Assembly: GCF_000719285.1 (NCBI RefSeq)
Contig: NZ_JOFS01000018.1
Location: forward strand, 62,001-126,000
Source of the DNA: Streptomyces bicolor
GTDB taxonomy: Bacteria > Actinomycetota > Actinomycetes > Streptomycetales > Streptomycetaceae
Direction of reading: 5' to 3'
Length of the DNA stretch: 64,000 nt
Below the pieces are notes generated by a model, which had not been told where the DNA came from, made no database searches, and was given only the letters and a program-made list of their open reading frames with translations. The translations under genes and the position numbers were made by a program. Of this stretch, positions 16,194-25,306 are shown one piece after another. Within the stretch, counting starts at the first letter, position 1. Each line of letters opens with the position of its first letter.

Positions 16194-18196
16194 AGCGCGA
16201 GCTCGCACTGGAGGGCATCGCCTACGGCGGTGACTACAACCCCGAGCAGTGGCCCGAGGAGGTGTGGGCCGAGGACGTACGCCTCATGCGCGAGGCGGGC
16301 GTGAACATGGTCAGCGTCAACATCTTCTCGTGGGCGCTGCTGGAGCCGCGCGAAGGCGAGTACGACTTCTCCCGCCTCGACCGGATCCTCGCCCTGCTCC
16401 ACGAGAACGGCATCGCCGCCGACCTGGCCACCCCGACGGCGGCACCCCCGGCCTGGTTCTTCAGGGCCCACCCCGAGGCGCTGCCGGTGGACCGGGACGG
16501 CCGCAGGCTGTCGTACGGCAGCCGCCAGACGTTCTGCCCGTCGAGCCCCGCCTACCGCGAGGCGGCCCTGCGCATCGCGGGCGAGCTCGCCCGGCGCTAC
16601 GCCGACCACCCGGCGGTGGTGATGTGGCACGTGCACAACGAGTACGGCTGCCACAACGCCGAGTGCCACTGCGACGAGAGCGCGGCGGCCTTCAGGCGCT
16701 GGCTGCGGGAGAAGTACGACGACGACCTGGCCGCCCTCAACGACGCCTGGGGCACCACCTTCTGGAGCCAGTGGTACTACGACTGGGACGAGATCATCCC
16801 GCCTCGCCCCACCGGCGCCGTACCGAACCCCACCCACCAGCTGGACTGGCGCCGCTTCTGCAGCGACGCCCTGCTGTCCCTGTGCGAGGCGGAGCGCGAG
16901 GTGCTGCTGGCGGCGGCCCCCGGGACGCCCGCCACCACCAACTTCATGGTGATGTACAACTTCGACGCGCTGGACTACTGGCGCTGGGCCCCGAAGCTGG
17001 ACATCGTCTCCAACGACCACTACCTCCAGTCGGCCGACCCCGAGTCCGAGATCGACATCGCGCTCAGCGGCGACCTGGTCCGCTCGCTGGCGGGCGGTCC
17101 TTGGCTGCTGATGGAGCACTCGACGGGCGCGGTGAACTGGCAGCCGGTGAACCGGGCCAAGGGCCCGGGCGAGCTCCGGCGCAACGCGCTGGCCCATGTC
17201 GCCCGCGGCGCGGACGGCATCGCCTACTTCCAGTGGCGGGCCGCGAAGGCGGGCGCCGAGCAGTGGCACTCGGCGATGCTGCCGCACGCGGGCACGGACA
17301 GCCAGATCTGGCGGGACGTCGTCCGGCTCGGCGCGGACCTGAGGGCGTTGGCCGAGGTGCGGGGCAGCGTCGGTACGGCCGAGGTGGCCGTCGTTTGGGA
17401 CTGGAACGCCCGCTGGGCCATGGAGCTCCCGTCCCAGCCGAGCGCCGAACTGCGCTTCCTGGACCTGGTCCGCGCCTGGTACGAGCCGCTGTGGCGCGCG
17501 GGCGTCGCGGTGGACTTCGTACGCCCGGGCGCGGACCTGTCGGCGTACCGCCTGGTCCTGGCCCCGAGCCTGTACCTGGTGGACGACGAGGGCGCGGCGA
17601 ACCTCACCGCCTTCGCGGAGCGGGGCGGCACGCTGGCCGTCGGCTTCCACAGCGGGGCGGTGGACGAGAACTGCCATGTCCGGCTGGGCGGTTACCCGGG
17701 CGCGTTCCGGGAGGCGCTGGGGGTACGGACCGACGAGCTGTTCCCGCTGCTGCCCGGCGAGACGGTCGGCCTCAGCGGTGGCGGTACGGGGACGCTGTGG
17801 TCGGAGCGGGTACGCCTGGCCGGCGCCGAGTCGATCGCGTCGTACACCACCGGCCCGCTGGCGGGGGTGCCCGCGGTGACGCGCAACCCGCTCGGGGAGG
17901 GCGCCACTTGGTACGTCGCAACGCATCCGGATGCGGCGAGCCTCGCAGGGCTGCTGGACCGCATCCGCACCGAGGCGGGCGTCGAGCCGGTGCGCAGCAC
18001 CCCACAGGGCGTCGAGGCGGCCCTGCGGCGGGGCCCGGACGCCGACTACCTCTTCCTGATCAACCACACCGACCGGCCCGCGCATGTCGCGGTCGCGGCG
18101 GACGCCACGGAACTGCTGACGGGCAAGTCACTGCCGGGGTCGGTCAGCGTGCCGGCGGGGGAGACGGCGGTGGTGCGGGAGCCGCGCGGGGAGTGA
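16190..18196 (+). CDS. GH42 beta-galactosidase
   Basis: A 668-residue GH42 beta-galactosidase. It starts MKRELALEGIAYGGDYNPEQ, the typical family opening. The predicted acid/base is Glu151 in HVHNEYG and the nucleophile Glu309 in LLMEHSTG. Cys residues around YGCHNAECHCDES suggest the zinc site of the family. The central trimerisation domain and a small C-terminal beta domain follow. It is intracellular, with no signal peptide. The ATG overlaps the GH36 stop by 4 nt. Having both alpha- and beta-galactosidase in one uptake operon points to mixed galactosides or galactans as substrate. Confidence 0.93.
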   Translation: MKRELALEGIAYGGDYNPEQWPEEVWAEDVRLMREAGVNMVSVNIFSWALLEPREGEYDFSRLDRILALLHENGIAADLATPTAAPPAWFFRAHPEALPVDRDGRRLSYGSRQTFCPSSPAYREAALRIAGELARRYADHPAVVMWHVHNEYGCHNAECHCDESAAAFRRWLREKYDDDLAALNDAWGTTFWSQWYYDWDEIIPPRPTGAVPNPTHQLDWRRFCSDALLSLCEAEREVLLAAAPGTPATTNFMVMYNFDALDYWRWAPKLDIVSNDHYLQSADPESEIDIALSGDLVRSLAGGPWLLMEHSTGAVNWQPVNRAKGPGELRRNALAHVARGADGIAYFQWRAAKAGAEQWHSAMLPHAGTDSQIWRDVVRLGADLRALAEVRGSVGTAEVAVVWDWNARWAMELPSQPSAELRFLDLVRAWYEPLWRAGVAVDFVRPGADLSAYRLVLAPSLYLVDDEGAANLTAFAERGGTLAVGFHSGAVDENCHVRLGGYPGAFREALGVRTDELFPLLPGETVGLSGGGTGTLWSERVRLAGAESIASYTTGPLAGVPAVTRNPLGEGATWYVATHPDAASLAGLLDRIRTEAGVEPVRSTPQGVEAALRRGPDADYLFLINHTDRPAHVAVAADATELLTGKSLPGSVSVPAGETAVVREPRGE

Positions 18197-18220
18197 GGAA
18201 CCGGATGCCGCGGCCGCCGT

Positions 18221-18823
18221 TCAGTGGCTGAACGGCGGCGGGAAGCACCCGGTCTCGAGGTACGGGCCGTCGGCCCGTACCTCGAAGTTCGACTTCTGTA
18301 CGAACGCCATGACGCAGGCATCCGGATGGACCCGCAGGCCGATCAACGCGCCCTCGGGCGTGACGTAGGCGCCGTCGCGGAAGCGCCGGTCCATCGCACG
18401 GACGGTGAGCTTCCCACCGAGGCGCCTGCCGTCCCGGGTGAAGCGTTCCTCCTCGTACCCGAGGCGGAGCAGCGCCGCGCGCACCGTCGTGGGGTCCCAC
18501 GTGCGCTGCTCCCAGAGCCGCTCGATCACCGGTCTGATGCGCTCGGCCTCCCGCTCGGCGTCCTTCGCGTGCGCGGGGGACATCTCGCGGGTCTGCTTGT
18601 AGGCGTTGTTCTCGTTGTAGTGCGGAGCACCGTCACCGGCACCCGGCTCCACATACGGGGAGGCTCCCGGCGCGGCACTCGCCGAGGCGCTGGGCGTGCT
18701 CCCGGTCCCGCCCGTCGGATCCGGTGCCGGCACCCGGCCGCAGGCGGCGAGTGCCAGGCCGGCGGCCAGGACGAGACCGGCGCGGGCAACGTGCGTGCGA
18801 CGGACGGACGTTGAGGCGGTCAT
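18221..18823 (-). CDS. Hypothetical lipoprotein
   Basis: A 200-residue protein with a lipoprotein signal (VLAAGLALAAC, Cys about residue 27), then a Ser/Ala/Pro linker and a compact C-terminal domain of about 120 residues. That domain is rich in Glu/Arg at first (AKDAEREAERIRPVIERLW) and ends with CVMAFVQKSNFEVRADGPYLETGCF. Two Cys in the mature domain could form a disulphide. No family is recognised. The frame is open upstream to 18901, but the ATG at 18823 gives a proper signal sequence. It is convergent with the GH42 gene, 24 nt apart. Confidence 0.75.
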   Translation of the reverse strand: MTASTSVRRTHVARAGLVLAAGLALAACGRVPAPDPTGGTGSTPSASASAAPGASPYVEPGAGDGAPHYNENNAYKQTREMSPAHAKDAEREAERIRPVIERLWEQRTWDPTTVRAALLRLGYEEERFTRDGRRLGGKLTVRAMDRRFRDGAYVTPEGALIGLRVHPDACVMAFVQKSNFEVRADGPYLETGCFPPPFSH

Positions 18824-18836
18824 GGGCAGGAGTCTG

Positions 18837-19055
18837 TCACCCGGCCGCCTCGGTCGGCTCGTCCTTCGACGTGTCGGGGTAGACCAGCCGCACGCCACCA
18901 CCGATCACCGCGAAACAGCTCAACACGAGGGCGAGGCGCGCAACCCGCGCAGCGCCTTCCCACTCGGCCGGAGGCCCGAGAGCCAACCAGGAAGCGAGAC
19001 CCATCGCCGCGGCCACCACCGCCAGGCCGGTCAGCCGACGCACCCAGAGTTCCAT
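18837..19055 (-). CDS. Small membrane protein (72 aa)
   Basis: A 72-residue protein with two predicted transmembrane helices ([19 protein letters not shown] and [22 protein letters not shown]) and a short acidic tail. It sits in the same orientation between a secreted hydrolase (12 nt upstream) and a lipoprotein (13 nt downstream), so all three are probably one operon. No function is known. Confidence 0.7.
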   Translation of the reverse strand: MELWVRRLTGLAVVAAAMGLASWLALGPPAEWEGAARVARLALVLSCFAVIGGGVRLVYPDTSKDEPTEAAG

Positions 19056-19067
19056 TCCTCACCCGGT

Positions 19068-20648
19068 TCAGAAACCGCCGACCATGCCCGGGATCCCGGG
19101 CGGCGTCGGCAGGGGCAGCGGGTCGGCGCTCTCGCGCTCGCCCGCCGCCGGGGCGGCCTGGCAGGTGATGTCCGTCGCCGGCAGCCTGCCGGTGGTCAGG
19201 TAGGCAGTGGCCGTCTTGTCCGCGCACGACTTGGAGCCGTAGATGCCGTGTCCGACGCCCCCGGCGACGGTGACCATCTTCGAGCCCTTCATGACCCGGT
19301 GCAGGCCCTGGCCACTGGTCAGCGGCGTCTGGGAGTCCCACTCGTTCTGCAGGATCAGCGCGCCGACCTTGTTGTCGACCTTCGTGGCGGCCTCTCCGCC
19401 GTTCCTCTTCCAGAACGCACACGGCGTGATGTTGGAGACGAAGTCGCCGTACAGCGGATACCTGCCCTTGTCCCGGATCGCGTCGGCGCGGTACTGCTCG
19501 GGATCGCGCGGCCAGTTGCGCGTGTCGGCGCAGACGACGGACCAGAAGCCGGCGGTGCCGTTGTCCGCGGGCACGGCGCGGCCGAACGACGGCGGCACCG
19601 GCGTGTGCGTCCCGGACTCCGGGGCGGCGGACCGGGTGCGTCCCGCGGCGGCCTTCTTCAGCTCGACGACCGACTCGGCGGCCTCGCGCACGCTGAAGAA
19701 CGTGGCACGCAGGCCGGCGCGGATGTCGTCGCCGGTCAGCTTCGTGCCGTCGAGGTCGATCGGCTTGCGGTCGGCCTGGGCGACCAGGTCGTAGAAGGTC
19801 TTGCGGACCGCCTCGGGCGTCTCGCCCAGCTTGTACGTGGAGTTGCGCCGGGCGGTCCACTCGGTCCACCGGGTGAAGGCGGGCTCGCTGCCCTCCGCCC
19901 AGACCTGGATCATTCCGCGCCAGACCCGGGCCGGGTCGACAGCGCTGTCCAGCACGAAGCGGTCGGTGCGCCGGGGGAACATCTGCGTGTAGACCGCGCC
20001 GAGGTAGGTGCCGTACGAGTACCCCAGGTAGGAGAGCTTCTTCTCGCCGAGCACGGCACGGATCACGTCCATGTCCCGGGCGGTGTTGCGGGTCGTGATG
20101 TGGCGCAGCTTGTCGCCCTGCCTCGCGTCGCACTTCTCGGCGACGGTCCGCGCCCACTTCACGTCCTTGGCGAACGTCCCGTCCTTGTACGCCCGTTCCC
20201 AGTTCTGCTCGCCGTCCGTCAGGCCGCAGCCGACGGGAGAGCTCTGGCCGATGCCTCGCGGGTCGAAGCCGATGAGGTCGTACTTGTTCTTCACGGACTT
20301 CGGCAGCTCGCTCGCCAGTTGCTGCGGCAGGTCGACGCCCCCAGCGCCCGGGCCACCCGGGTTGAGCAGGAGCACACCGCGGCGCTCGTTCGGGACGCTC
20401 GTCCTCAGCCTCGATATCGCGAGGTCGAGCTTCTTGCCGCCCGGGCGGCTGTAGTCGAGCGGCACCTTGATCGTGGCGCACTGGAAGGCCGCCGGGGTCG
20501 AACTGTCACAGCGGTGCCAGGCCGGCCGCTGCTGGAGGTACTGGTTCAGGGGGTTCCCCGCGGCGGATGCCGTGGCCGGTGCGAGCGCGGGGACAAGCGT
20601 GGCGACCGTACCGGCCGCCAGAAAAAGGGCTATTCGACTACTGCGCAC
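19068..20648 (-). CDS. Secreted tripeptidyl-aminopeptidase-like alpha/beta hydrolase
   Basis: A secreted alpha/beta hydrolase of about 526 residues in the Streptomyces SlpD/SlpE/Tap family (S33 peptidases that release N-terminal tripeptides). A Sec signal peptide is clear (RIALFLAAGTVATLVPALAPATASA). Triad elements are Ser in GYSYGTYLG, Asp in LQNEWDSQTPL and His in GGVGHGIYG. An oxyanion loop NPGGPGAGG is present. The GTG at 20648 follows AAGGA on the minus strand and gives a standard signal peptide. An ATG at 20687 and a TTG at 20690 are in frame but add a non-typical leader. Exact peptide specificity is not known. Confidence 0.88.
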   Translation of the reverse strand: MRSSRIALFLAAGTVATLVPALAPATASAAGNPLNQYLQQRPAWHRCDSSTPAAFQCATIKVPLDYSRPGGKKLDLAISRLRTSVPNERRGVLLLNPGGPGAGGVDLPQQLASELPKSVKNKYDLIGFDPRGIGQSSPVGCGLTDGEQNWERAYKDGTFAKDVKWARTVAEKCDARQGDKLRHITTRNTARDMDVIRAVLGEKKLSYLGYSYGTYLGAVYTQMFPRRTDRFVLDSAVDPARVWRGMIQVWAEGSEPAFTRWTEWTARRNSTYKLGETPEAVRKTFYDLVAQADRKPIDLDGTKLTGDDIRAGLRATFFSVREAAESVVELKKAAAGRTRSAAPESGTHTPVPPSFGRAVPADNGTAGFWSVVCADTRNWPRDPEQYRADAIRDKGRYPLYGDFVSNITPCAFWKRNGGEAATKVDNKVGALILQNEWDSQTPLTSGQGLHRVMKGSKMVTVAGGVGHGIYGSKSCADKTATAYLTTGRLPATDITCQAAPAAGERESADPLPLPTPPGIPGMVGGF

Positions 20649-20999
20649 GTGGGGGAGGTCCTTGTGGTTGGTGCGTATGAGACGCATCAACCCTTTCGCG
20701 CACAGCAGTTGAGCGAATCCACCAGGGAGACAGGATTTCTCCGACCGTGGACGGACGGCAGGCGTGCCGGACGGTCCCGAAGTCGCACAACCAGGACCGG
20801 CTCCGCGCCGTCTTGCTCAAGTGCTCCCTTTTTCGGCCTCGCTCACGCTTGGCGCCAGGCGCTGAGCAGTTCCTCGGGGCCGTACGCCGCCTGGAGCCCT
20901 GAGCAGCTGACGCCGTTACGGGAGACCGCGACGAGCGGTACGGGCTCGTCGGTGATCGCTGCCCGGTGCGTCCGGCCCGCCGAGGCTCCGGCGGTGCGG
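20649..20999. other. Intergenic region with possible gene remnant
   Basis: These 350 nt lie between the secreted hydrolase and the deacetylase, both on the minus strand. A minus-strand frame without a start codon ends at 20843 and reads ITDEPVPLVAVSRNGVSCSG, then LQAAYGPEELLSAWRQA. It has protein-like composition and could be the 3' remnant of a lost gene. The rest should hold the hydrolase promoter. Confidence 0.3.
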
Positions 21000-21794
21000 T
21001 CAGCGCACGGGGAAGCCGAAGGTGTAGCCCTGCTCCTTCAGCCACGGCAGGACTTCGCGCAGGGCGGCCACGGTCTGGGAACGGTCGCCGCCGCCGTCGT
21101 GGAAGAGGAGCGTCGGGCCGTTGGATATCTCGCCCTTGACGGTGGCGACGATGGCCGCCGTGCCGGCGCGCTCGAAGTCCTTGGAGTCGATGTTCCAGCC
21201 GAGCGGGCGCATCCCACGGGACGCGGCGAGGTTGCGGCTGTAGGGGGTGAAGGCACCTCCCGGGGCCCGGTAGTACTGCGGGCGGACACCCCCGGACGCC
21301 TTGGTGATCATGCGCTCGGCGTCCAGTATCTGCTGTGACTGGTAGGCCTCCGACTGGCGGTCCATGGTGACGTCGTGCGAAACCGTGTGGTCGCAGAGCC
21401 GGTGCCCGGCGGCTACGACGTCCTTGACCAGGTCGGGGTGGGCTTCGGCCTGCGTGCCCACCATGCAGAAGGTGGCCTTCACGCCGTTGTCCCGCAGCAC
21501 CTGCAGCACCTGCGGTGTGTAGACAGGGTCCGGCCCGTCGTCGATGGTGATGTTGACGCTGCGGGGACCGCCATCGGAAGCGTGCGCGATCTCCGCCGCC
21601 ACCGGCGCCGCCTTCCGGCCCTGCGCCTGGGGGTTCGGCTCGGACGGAGCCGCCGAGACGCCGGCTTGGCCGGGCCGTCCCTCTCCGGCACCCAGCTGCG
21701 TACCCCAGAGCGAGGTCAGAGCGGCCACCGCGGTCACCCCGAGCGCCGCCGCGAGCACCTTGCCGTACCATCCCCGTCCGCCGCTTCGCACCAT
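21000..21794 (-). CDS. Polysaccharide deacetylase (NodB/CE4 family), membrane-anchored or secreted
   Basis: A 264-residue CE4 deacetylase. A short basic N-terminus and one hydrophobic segment (VLAAALGVTAVAALTSLWG) act as signal or anchor, followed by a Gly/Pro/Ala linker. NodB motifs are intact: TIDDGPD (catalytic Asp and metal Asp), HTVSHD (metal His residues), RAPGG, and LLFHDGGG. It removes acetyl groups from a cell-surface polymer such as peptidoglycan or a chitin-like glycan. The ATG at 21794 follows AAGGAACGGAAG; the longer frame to 21887 lacks such a site. Confidence 0.9.
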   Translation of the reverse strand: MVRSGGRGWYGKVLAAALGVTAVAALTSLWGTQLGAGEGRPGQAGVSAAPSEPNPQAQGRKAAPVAAEIAHASDGGPRSVNITIDDGPDPVYTPQVLQVLRDNGVKATFCMVGTQAEAHPDLVKDVVAAGHRLCDHTVSHDVTMDRQSEAYQSQQILDAERMITKASGGVRPQYYRAPGGAFTPYSRNLAASRGMRPLGWNIDSKDFERAGTAAIVATVKGEISNGPTLLFHDGGGDRSQTVAALREVLPWLKEQGYTFGFPVR

Positions 21795-22093
21795 GTCTTC
21801 CGTTCCTTGCCGTCGCTGTGAGGCCTGTGCGTCCGGCAAGAGGGGGGAAAGCGGCCGAGGGATCCGTCTGTTACCGATCACGGACAATTCCGCAGGGATG
21901 CCACGACCGGGTGTTCCGCGGCGCTCGTTGGGAGGGTCTGCGAGAACGGCTGCGCAGAGGTCACGGGTCCGGGCTTCGCCGAGCTGGTGGCAACGAATCG
22001 GTACCAGCCCTTGCCGCTACGGCCCCACCTGGCCTCCCATCCGGGACGGCCCTACCTTCGCGCGTGCCGTGCCTCACTCAATACGGTGGCGCC

Positions 22094-22474
22094 ATGAGCG
22101 ATCACGCGGAAGCGCCTGTCGCGCCCGTCGAGGCCTATGAACCCCCCTACTACGTAGCTGTCTTCACCACGGTGCGAACCCAGGACCAGAGCGGCTACAG
22201 CGAGACCAACGCACGCATGGAAGACCTGGTGAAGGACATCCCGGGGTTCCTGGGGATGGACCACGCGCAGACTCCTGGCGGGCTGGGCATCACCGTCGGC
22301 TACTTCCGCGACGCCGACGCCCTCACGCGGTGGCGGACCGACGCAGAACACCGCGCGGCGCAACAGCGCGGGCGAGCCGAGTGGTACCAGAGCTACACGC
22401 TGCACGTGGCGAAAGTTGAGCGGAGCCACGGGTTCACGCGAGCGGAGGACCCGCAGAGCCCGACAGCAGACTGA
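22094..22474 (+). CDS. Antibiotic biosynthesis monooxygenase (ABM)-fold protein
   Basis: A 126-residue ferredoxin-like ABM-domain protein. The core (YVAVFTTVRT, MEDLVKDIPGFLGMDHAQ, ITVGYFRDADALTRWRTDAEH, WYQSYTLHVAKVERSHGF) matches the family whose members include heme-degrading and quinol-oxidising monooxygenases. In Streptomyces most such single-domain genes have no proven role. The ATG at 22094 is preceded by TACGGT at 22082-22087, 6 nt upstream, so the transcript may be leaderless. It is monocistronic. Confidence 0.82.
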   Translation: MSDHAEAPVAPVEAYEPPYYVAVFTTVRTQDQSGYSETNARMEDLVKDIPGFLGMDHAQTPGGLGITVGYFRDADALTRWRTDAEHRAAQQRGRAEWYQSYTLHVAKVERSHGFTRAEDPQSPTAD

Positions 22475-22558
22475 GCAGCCGAAGCCACCTCGGCGACTCG
22501 GTCCGGCCGGCGGTTGGGACGAACGGGCCGGCCCCGCACCCCCTCGTACCCTGTCCCC

Positions 22559-23515
22559 GTGCCGTCCTCCCGCCTGCATCGCGTCGCCGTCCTTGTGCTC
22601 GAGGGTGCGAAGCCGCTCGATGTCGGCATCCCCGCGCAGGTGTTCACGACCCGCGCGAGCATGCCGTACGAGGTGCGGGTGTGCGGGGCGGCACCCGGTC
22701 CGGTGACCGGCGCCGACGGCCTGTCGTACTACGTCGCCCACGGCCTCGACGCGCTTGCGTGGGCCGACATCGTCTTCATCCCCGGCTACCGGTTCCCGGA
22801 CCGCGACGACCCCCCGCAGGCCGTCGTCGACGCGCTGATCGCCGCCCACGCTCGGGGCACGCGGCTCGCCGCCATCTCGACGGGCGCCTTCGCGCTCGCC
22901 GCCACGGGCCTGCTGGACGGCAGACGCGCCACGACGCACTGGCATTACTCACGGGCGCTCGCGGCGAAGCATCCGCTCGTCCAGGTCGACGAGAACGTTC
23001 TGTTCGTCGACGAGGGCAGCGTGCTGACGTCGGCGGGCGCCGCCTCGGGCATCGACCTGTGCCTGCACATTCTGCGCGGCGACCTCGGGGTGGCCGCGTC
23101 GAACCACGCGGCCCGGCGCCTGGTCGCGGCCCCCTACCGCAGCGGCGGTCAGGCGCAGTACGTGCCGCGCAGCGTGCCCGAGCCGCTCGGCGAGCGGTTC
23201 GCCGCCACCCGCGAGTGGGCGCTGCGCCGGCTCGGCGAGCCGCTCACCCTTGAGGTGCTCGCCCGGCATGCGGCGGTCTCGCCGCGTACGTTCTCGCGGC
23301 GCTTCGTCGAAGACACCGGGTACACGCCGATGCAGTGGGTCATGCGCGCCCGCATCGACGTGGCCCGGGAGCTGCTCGAGCGTTCGCAGCGGAGCGTCGA
23401 GCAGATCGCCGCCGAGGTCGGTCTGGGCACCGGTGCGAATCTGCGGCTGCACTTCCAGCGGATCCTCGGCACCACGCCGAGCGAATACCGGCGCACCTTC
23501 GCCCAGGGCGAGTAG
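22559..23515 (+). CDS. GlxA-type AraC family transcriptional regulator
   Basis: A regulator of about 318 residues with an N-terminal DJ-1/PfpI-like domain (VAVLVLEGAKPLDVGIPAQVF onward) and a C-terminal AraC double helix-turn-helix (LTLEVLARHAAVSPRTFSRR and VEQIAAEVGLGTGANLRLHF). In the DJ-1 domain the usual nucleophile Cys is replaced by Ser (AAISTGAFALAATGLLDGRR), so it is a sensor and not an enzyme. GTG 22559 has TACCCT at 22547-22552 six nt upstream, typical of a leaderless start. An in-frame TTG at 22514 is unlikely. It lies 121 nt upstream of gap and may regulate it. Confidence 0.87.
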   Translation: MPSSRLHRVAVLVLEGAKPLDVGIPAQVFTTRASMPYEVRVCGAAPGPVTGADGLSYYVAHGLDALAWADIVFIPGYRFPDRDDPPQAVVDALIAAHARGTRLAAISTGAFALAATGLLDGRRATTHWHYSRALAAKHPLVQVDENVLFVDEGSVLTSAGAASGIDLCLHILRGDLGVAASNHAARRLVAAPYRSGGQAQYVPRSVPEPLGERFAATREWALRRLGEPLTLEVLARHAAVSPRTFSRRFVEDTGYTPMQWVMRARIDVARELLERSQRSVEQIAAEVGLGTGANLRLHFQRILGTTPSEYRRTFAQGE

Positions 23516-23636
23516 CCCGCCGCCACCTGGCGCGATCCTTGTGAACCGTGGCGATCACGCCGCTGTCACGAGCGGATGCCGCACGCGACGCTGGTGGCGA
23601 ACCTGAAGGCATAAAGGGACCGAAGGGACACCACAC

Positions 23637-24635
23637 ATGACGCGCATCGCGATCAACGGATTCGGCCGCATCGGACGCAATGTGCTGCGCGCACTGCTCG
23701 AACGCGACAGCGCCCTCGAGATCGTCGCCGTAAACGATCTGACGGAGCCCGCCACCCTCGCCCGGCTGCTCGCCTACGACACGACGGCCGGCCGGCTCGG
23801 TCGCCCGGTGACCGCCGACGGTGACGCCCTCGTCGTCGACGGCCATCGGATCACGGTGCTGGCCGAGCGCGACCCGGCGCAACTGCCGTGGGCCGACCTC
23901 GGCGTCGACATCGTCCTGGAAGCCACCGGCCGCTTCACCTCGGCCAAGGCCGCCCGCGCCCACCTCGACGCCGGCGCGAGGAAGGTGCTCGTCAGCGCCC
24001 CGTCGGACGGCGCCGACGTCACACTCGCGTACGGGGTCAACACCGACGCGTACGACCCGGCCGTGCACACGATCGTCTCGAACGCCTCCTGCACGACGAA
24101 CGCGCTCGCGCCGCTGGCCGTGGTCCTCGACGAACTCGCCGGCATCGAGCACGGCTTCATGACGACGGTGCACGCCTACACGCAGGAGCAGAACCTGCAG
24201 GACGGTCCGCACCGCGACGCCCGCCGCGCCCGCGCCGCCGCCGTCAACATCGTGCCGACCACGACGGGCGCCGCCAAGGCGATCGGCCTCGTGCTGCCGA
24301 ACCTCGACGGCAAGCTCTCGGGCGACTCGATCCGCGTGCCGGTTCCGGTCGGCTCGATCGTCGAACTCAACACGACCGTCGGCCGCGACGTGACCCGCGA
24401 CGACGTACTGGCGGCGTACCGCGCCGCGGCGGAGGGCCCGCTCGCCGGCATCCTCGAGTACTCGGACGACCCGCTCGTCTCGTCCGACATCACGGGCAAC
24501 CCGGCCTCGTCCATCTTCGACTCGGCCCTCACCCGCGTCGACGGCCGCCACGTCAAGGTGGTCGCCTGGTACGACAACGAGTGGGGCTTCTCCAACCGAG
24601 TGATCGACACACTCGAGCTCCTCGCCACCCGCTGA
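23637..24635 (+). CDS. gap: Glyceraldehyde-3-phosphate dehydrogenase
   Basis: A 332-residue NAD-type GAPDH. It starts MTRIAINGFGRIGRNVLRAL. AVNDL at residues 31-35 carries the Asp that selects NAD. Catalytic Cys152 lies in SNASCTTN with His179 in TTVHAYTQ. The C-terminus WYDNEWGFSNRV is standard. It converts glyceraldehyde-3-phosphate and phosphate to 1,3-bisphosphoglycerate. It is probably an additional copy: the main Streptomyces gap usually sits with pgk and tpi, which are not here. The neighbouring GlxA regulator suggests conditional expression. A role as a resistant isozyme against a GAPDH inhibitor is possible but untested. Confidence 0.92.
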   Translation: MTRIAINGFGRIGRNVLRALLERDSALEIVAVNDLTEPATLARLLAYDTTAGRLGRPVTADGDALVVDGHRITVLAERDPAQLPWADLGVDIVLEATGRFTSAKAARAHLDAGARKVLVSAPSDGADVTLAYGVNTDAYDPAVHTIVSNASCTTNALAPLAVVLDELAGIEHGFMTTVHAYTQEQNLQDGPHRDARRARAAAVNIVPTTTGAAKAIGLVLPNLDGKLSGDSIRVPVPVGSIVELNTTVGRDVTRDDVLAAYRAAAEGPLAGILEYSDDPLVSSDITGNPASSIFDSALTRVDGRHVKVVAWYDNEWGFSNRVIDTLELLATR

Positions 24636-24770
24636 GGGCAGCGAGGGCGGATGGCCCGCCCCGGCGCCGACTGCTCGCCGGGAGGAGTTACGGACGCGTA
24701 CGCCTGCCCGTTTGCCGGGATGCCACGAATGCCGCCTTCAAACCCACCCAAGAATGCAGCCGGCCAAGCC

Positions 24771-24804
24771 GAAGAGTCGGGCCGCGATCGCGACCCGACT
24801 CTTC
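24771..24804 (-). terminator. Terminator downstream of tRNA-Ser
   Basis: Perfect 11-bp arms GAAGAGTCGGG (24771-24781) and CCCGACTCTTC (24794-24804) lie just past the 3' end of the minus-strand tRNA-Ser. They could also end the plus-strand gap transcript. Confidence 0.7.
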
Positions 24805-24826
24805 GTTTCGCCTGTTAAGGCGGCTG

Positions 24827-24911
24827 CGGAGGATACGAGATTCGAACTCGTGAGGGGTTGCCCCCAACACGCTTTCCAAGCGTGCGCCCTAGGCCTCTAG
24901 GCGAATCCTCC
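24827..24911 (-). tRNA. tRNA-Ser (GGA)
   Basis: A class II tRNA with acceptor GGAGGAT pairing with ATCCTCC, anticodon GGA (complement of 24875-24877) in the loop CTTGGAAA, a long variable arm, and the T-arm GAGTTCGAATCTC. CCA is not encoded. It reads UCC/UCU serine codons. Confidence 0.95.
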
Positions 24912-24974
24912 GCCGGAAACATTACATGACGCTGGAGGGTGCTAGCGAACTCGTTCGGGCGCCCGGCGATCGGG

Positions 24975-24980
24975 TAGGCT
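24975..24980 (+). promoter_or_regulatory. -10 box of the SRP RNA gene
   Basis: TAGGCT lies 8 nt before the predicted 5' end of the SRP RNA. The same hexamer precedes purD. Confidence 0.45.
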
Positions 24981-24988
24981 GGGGCTCA

Positions 24989-25075
24989 GCCCCTCACGCG
25001 GCGCTATCTGACTGAACTCCCCCAGGGCCGGAAGGCAGCAAGGGTAGGTTGGCTCTGGCGGGTGCGTGAGGGGTC
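24989..25075 (+). ncRNA. ffs: Signal recognition particle RNA (4.5S type)
   Basis: The highly conserved SRP domain IV core is present as GGGCCGGAAGGCAGCAAGGG at 25026-25045. The ends pair as GCCCCTCACG (from 24989) and CGTGAGGGG (from 25065), giving a single long hairpin of about 87 nt, the small bacterial type. With Ffh it directs membrane proteins to the translocon. The position just upstream of dnaX is typical for Streptomyces. Exact ends are estimated. Confidence 0.92.
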
Positions 25076-25306
25076 TTGTGTTTCCCGGACGCCGCCGAGG
25101 CCTCCGTGTCTCCCGAGACTGCCGGAGCTGCCGAGTCCCCCGGGCCACATGAGACCGCTGGAGCTGCCGAGCCACTGGAGCTCCCGGAGCCGCCGAACCC
25201 CGGCATGGTTTTGTCCTGCGCTCCCGGCTTCCCGGCTTCCTGGCCTCCCGGCCCTCCCCGCTCCGGACGGTCCGCGTTGTCAGTGGGCGCCTATAACCTC
25301 GTATGC

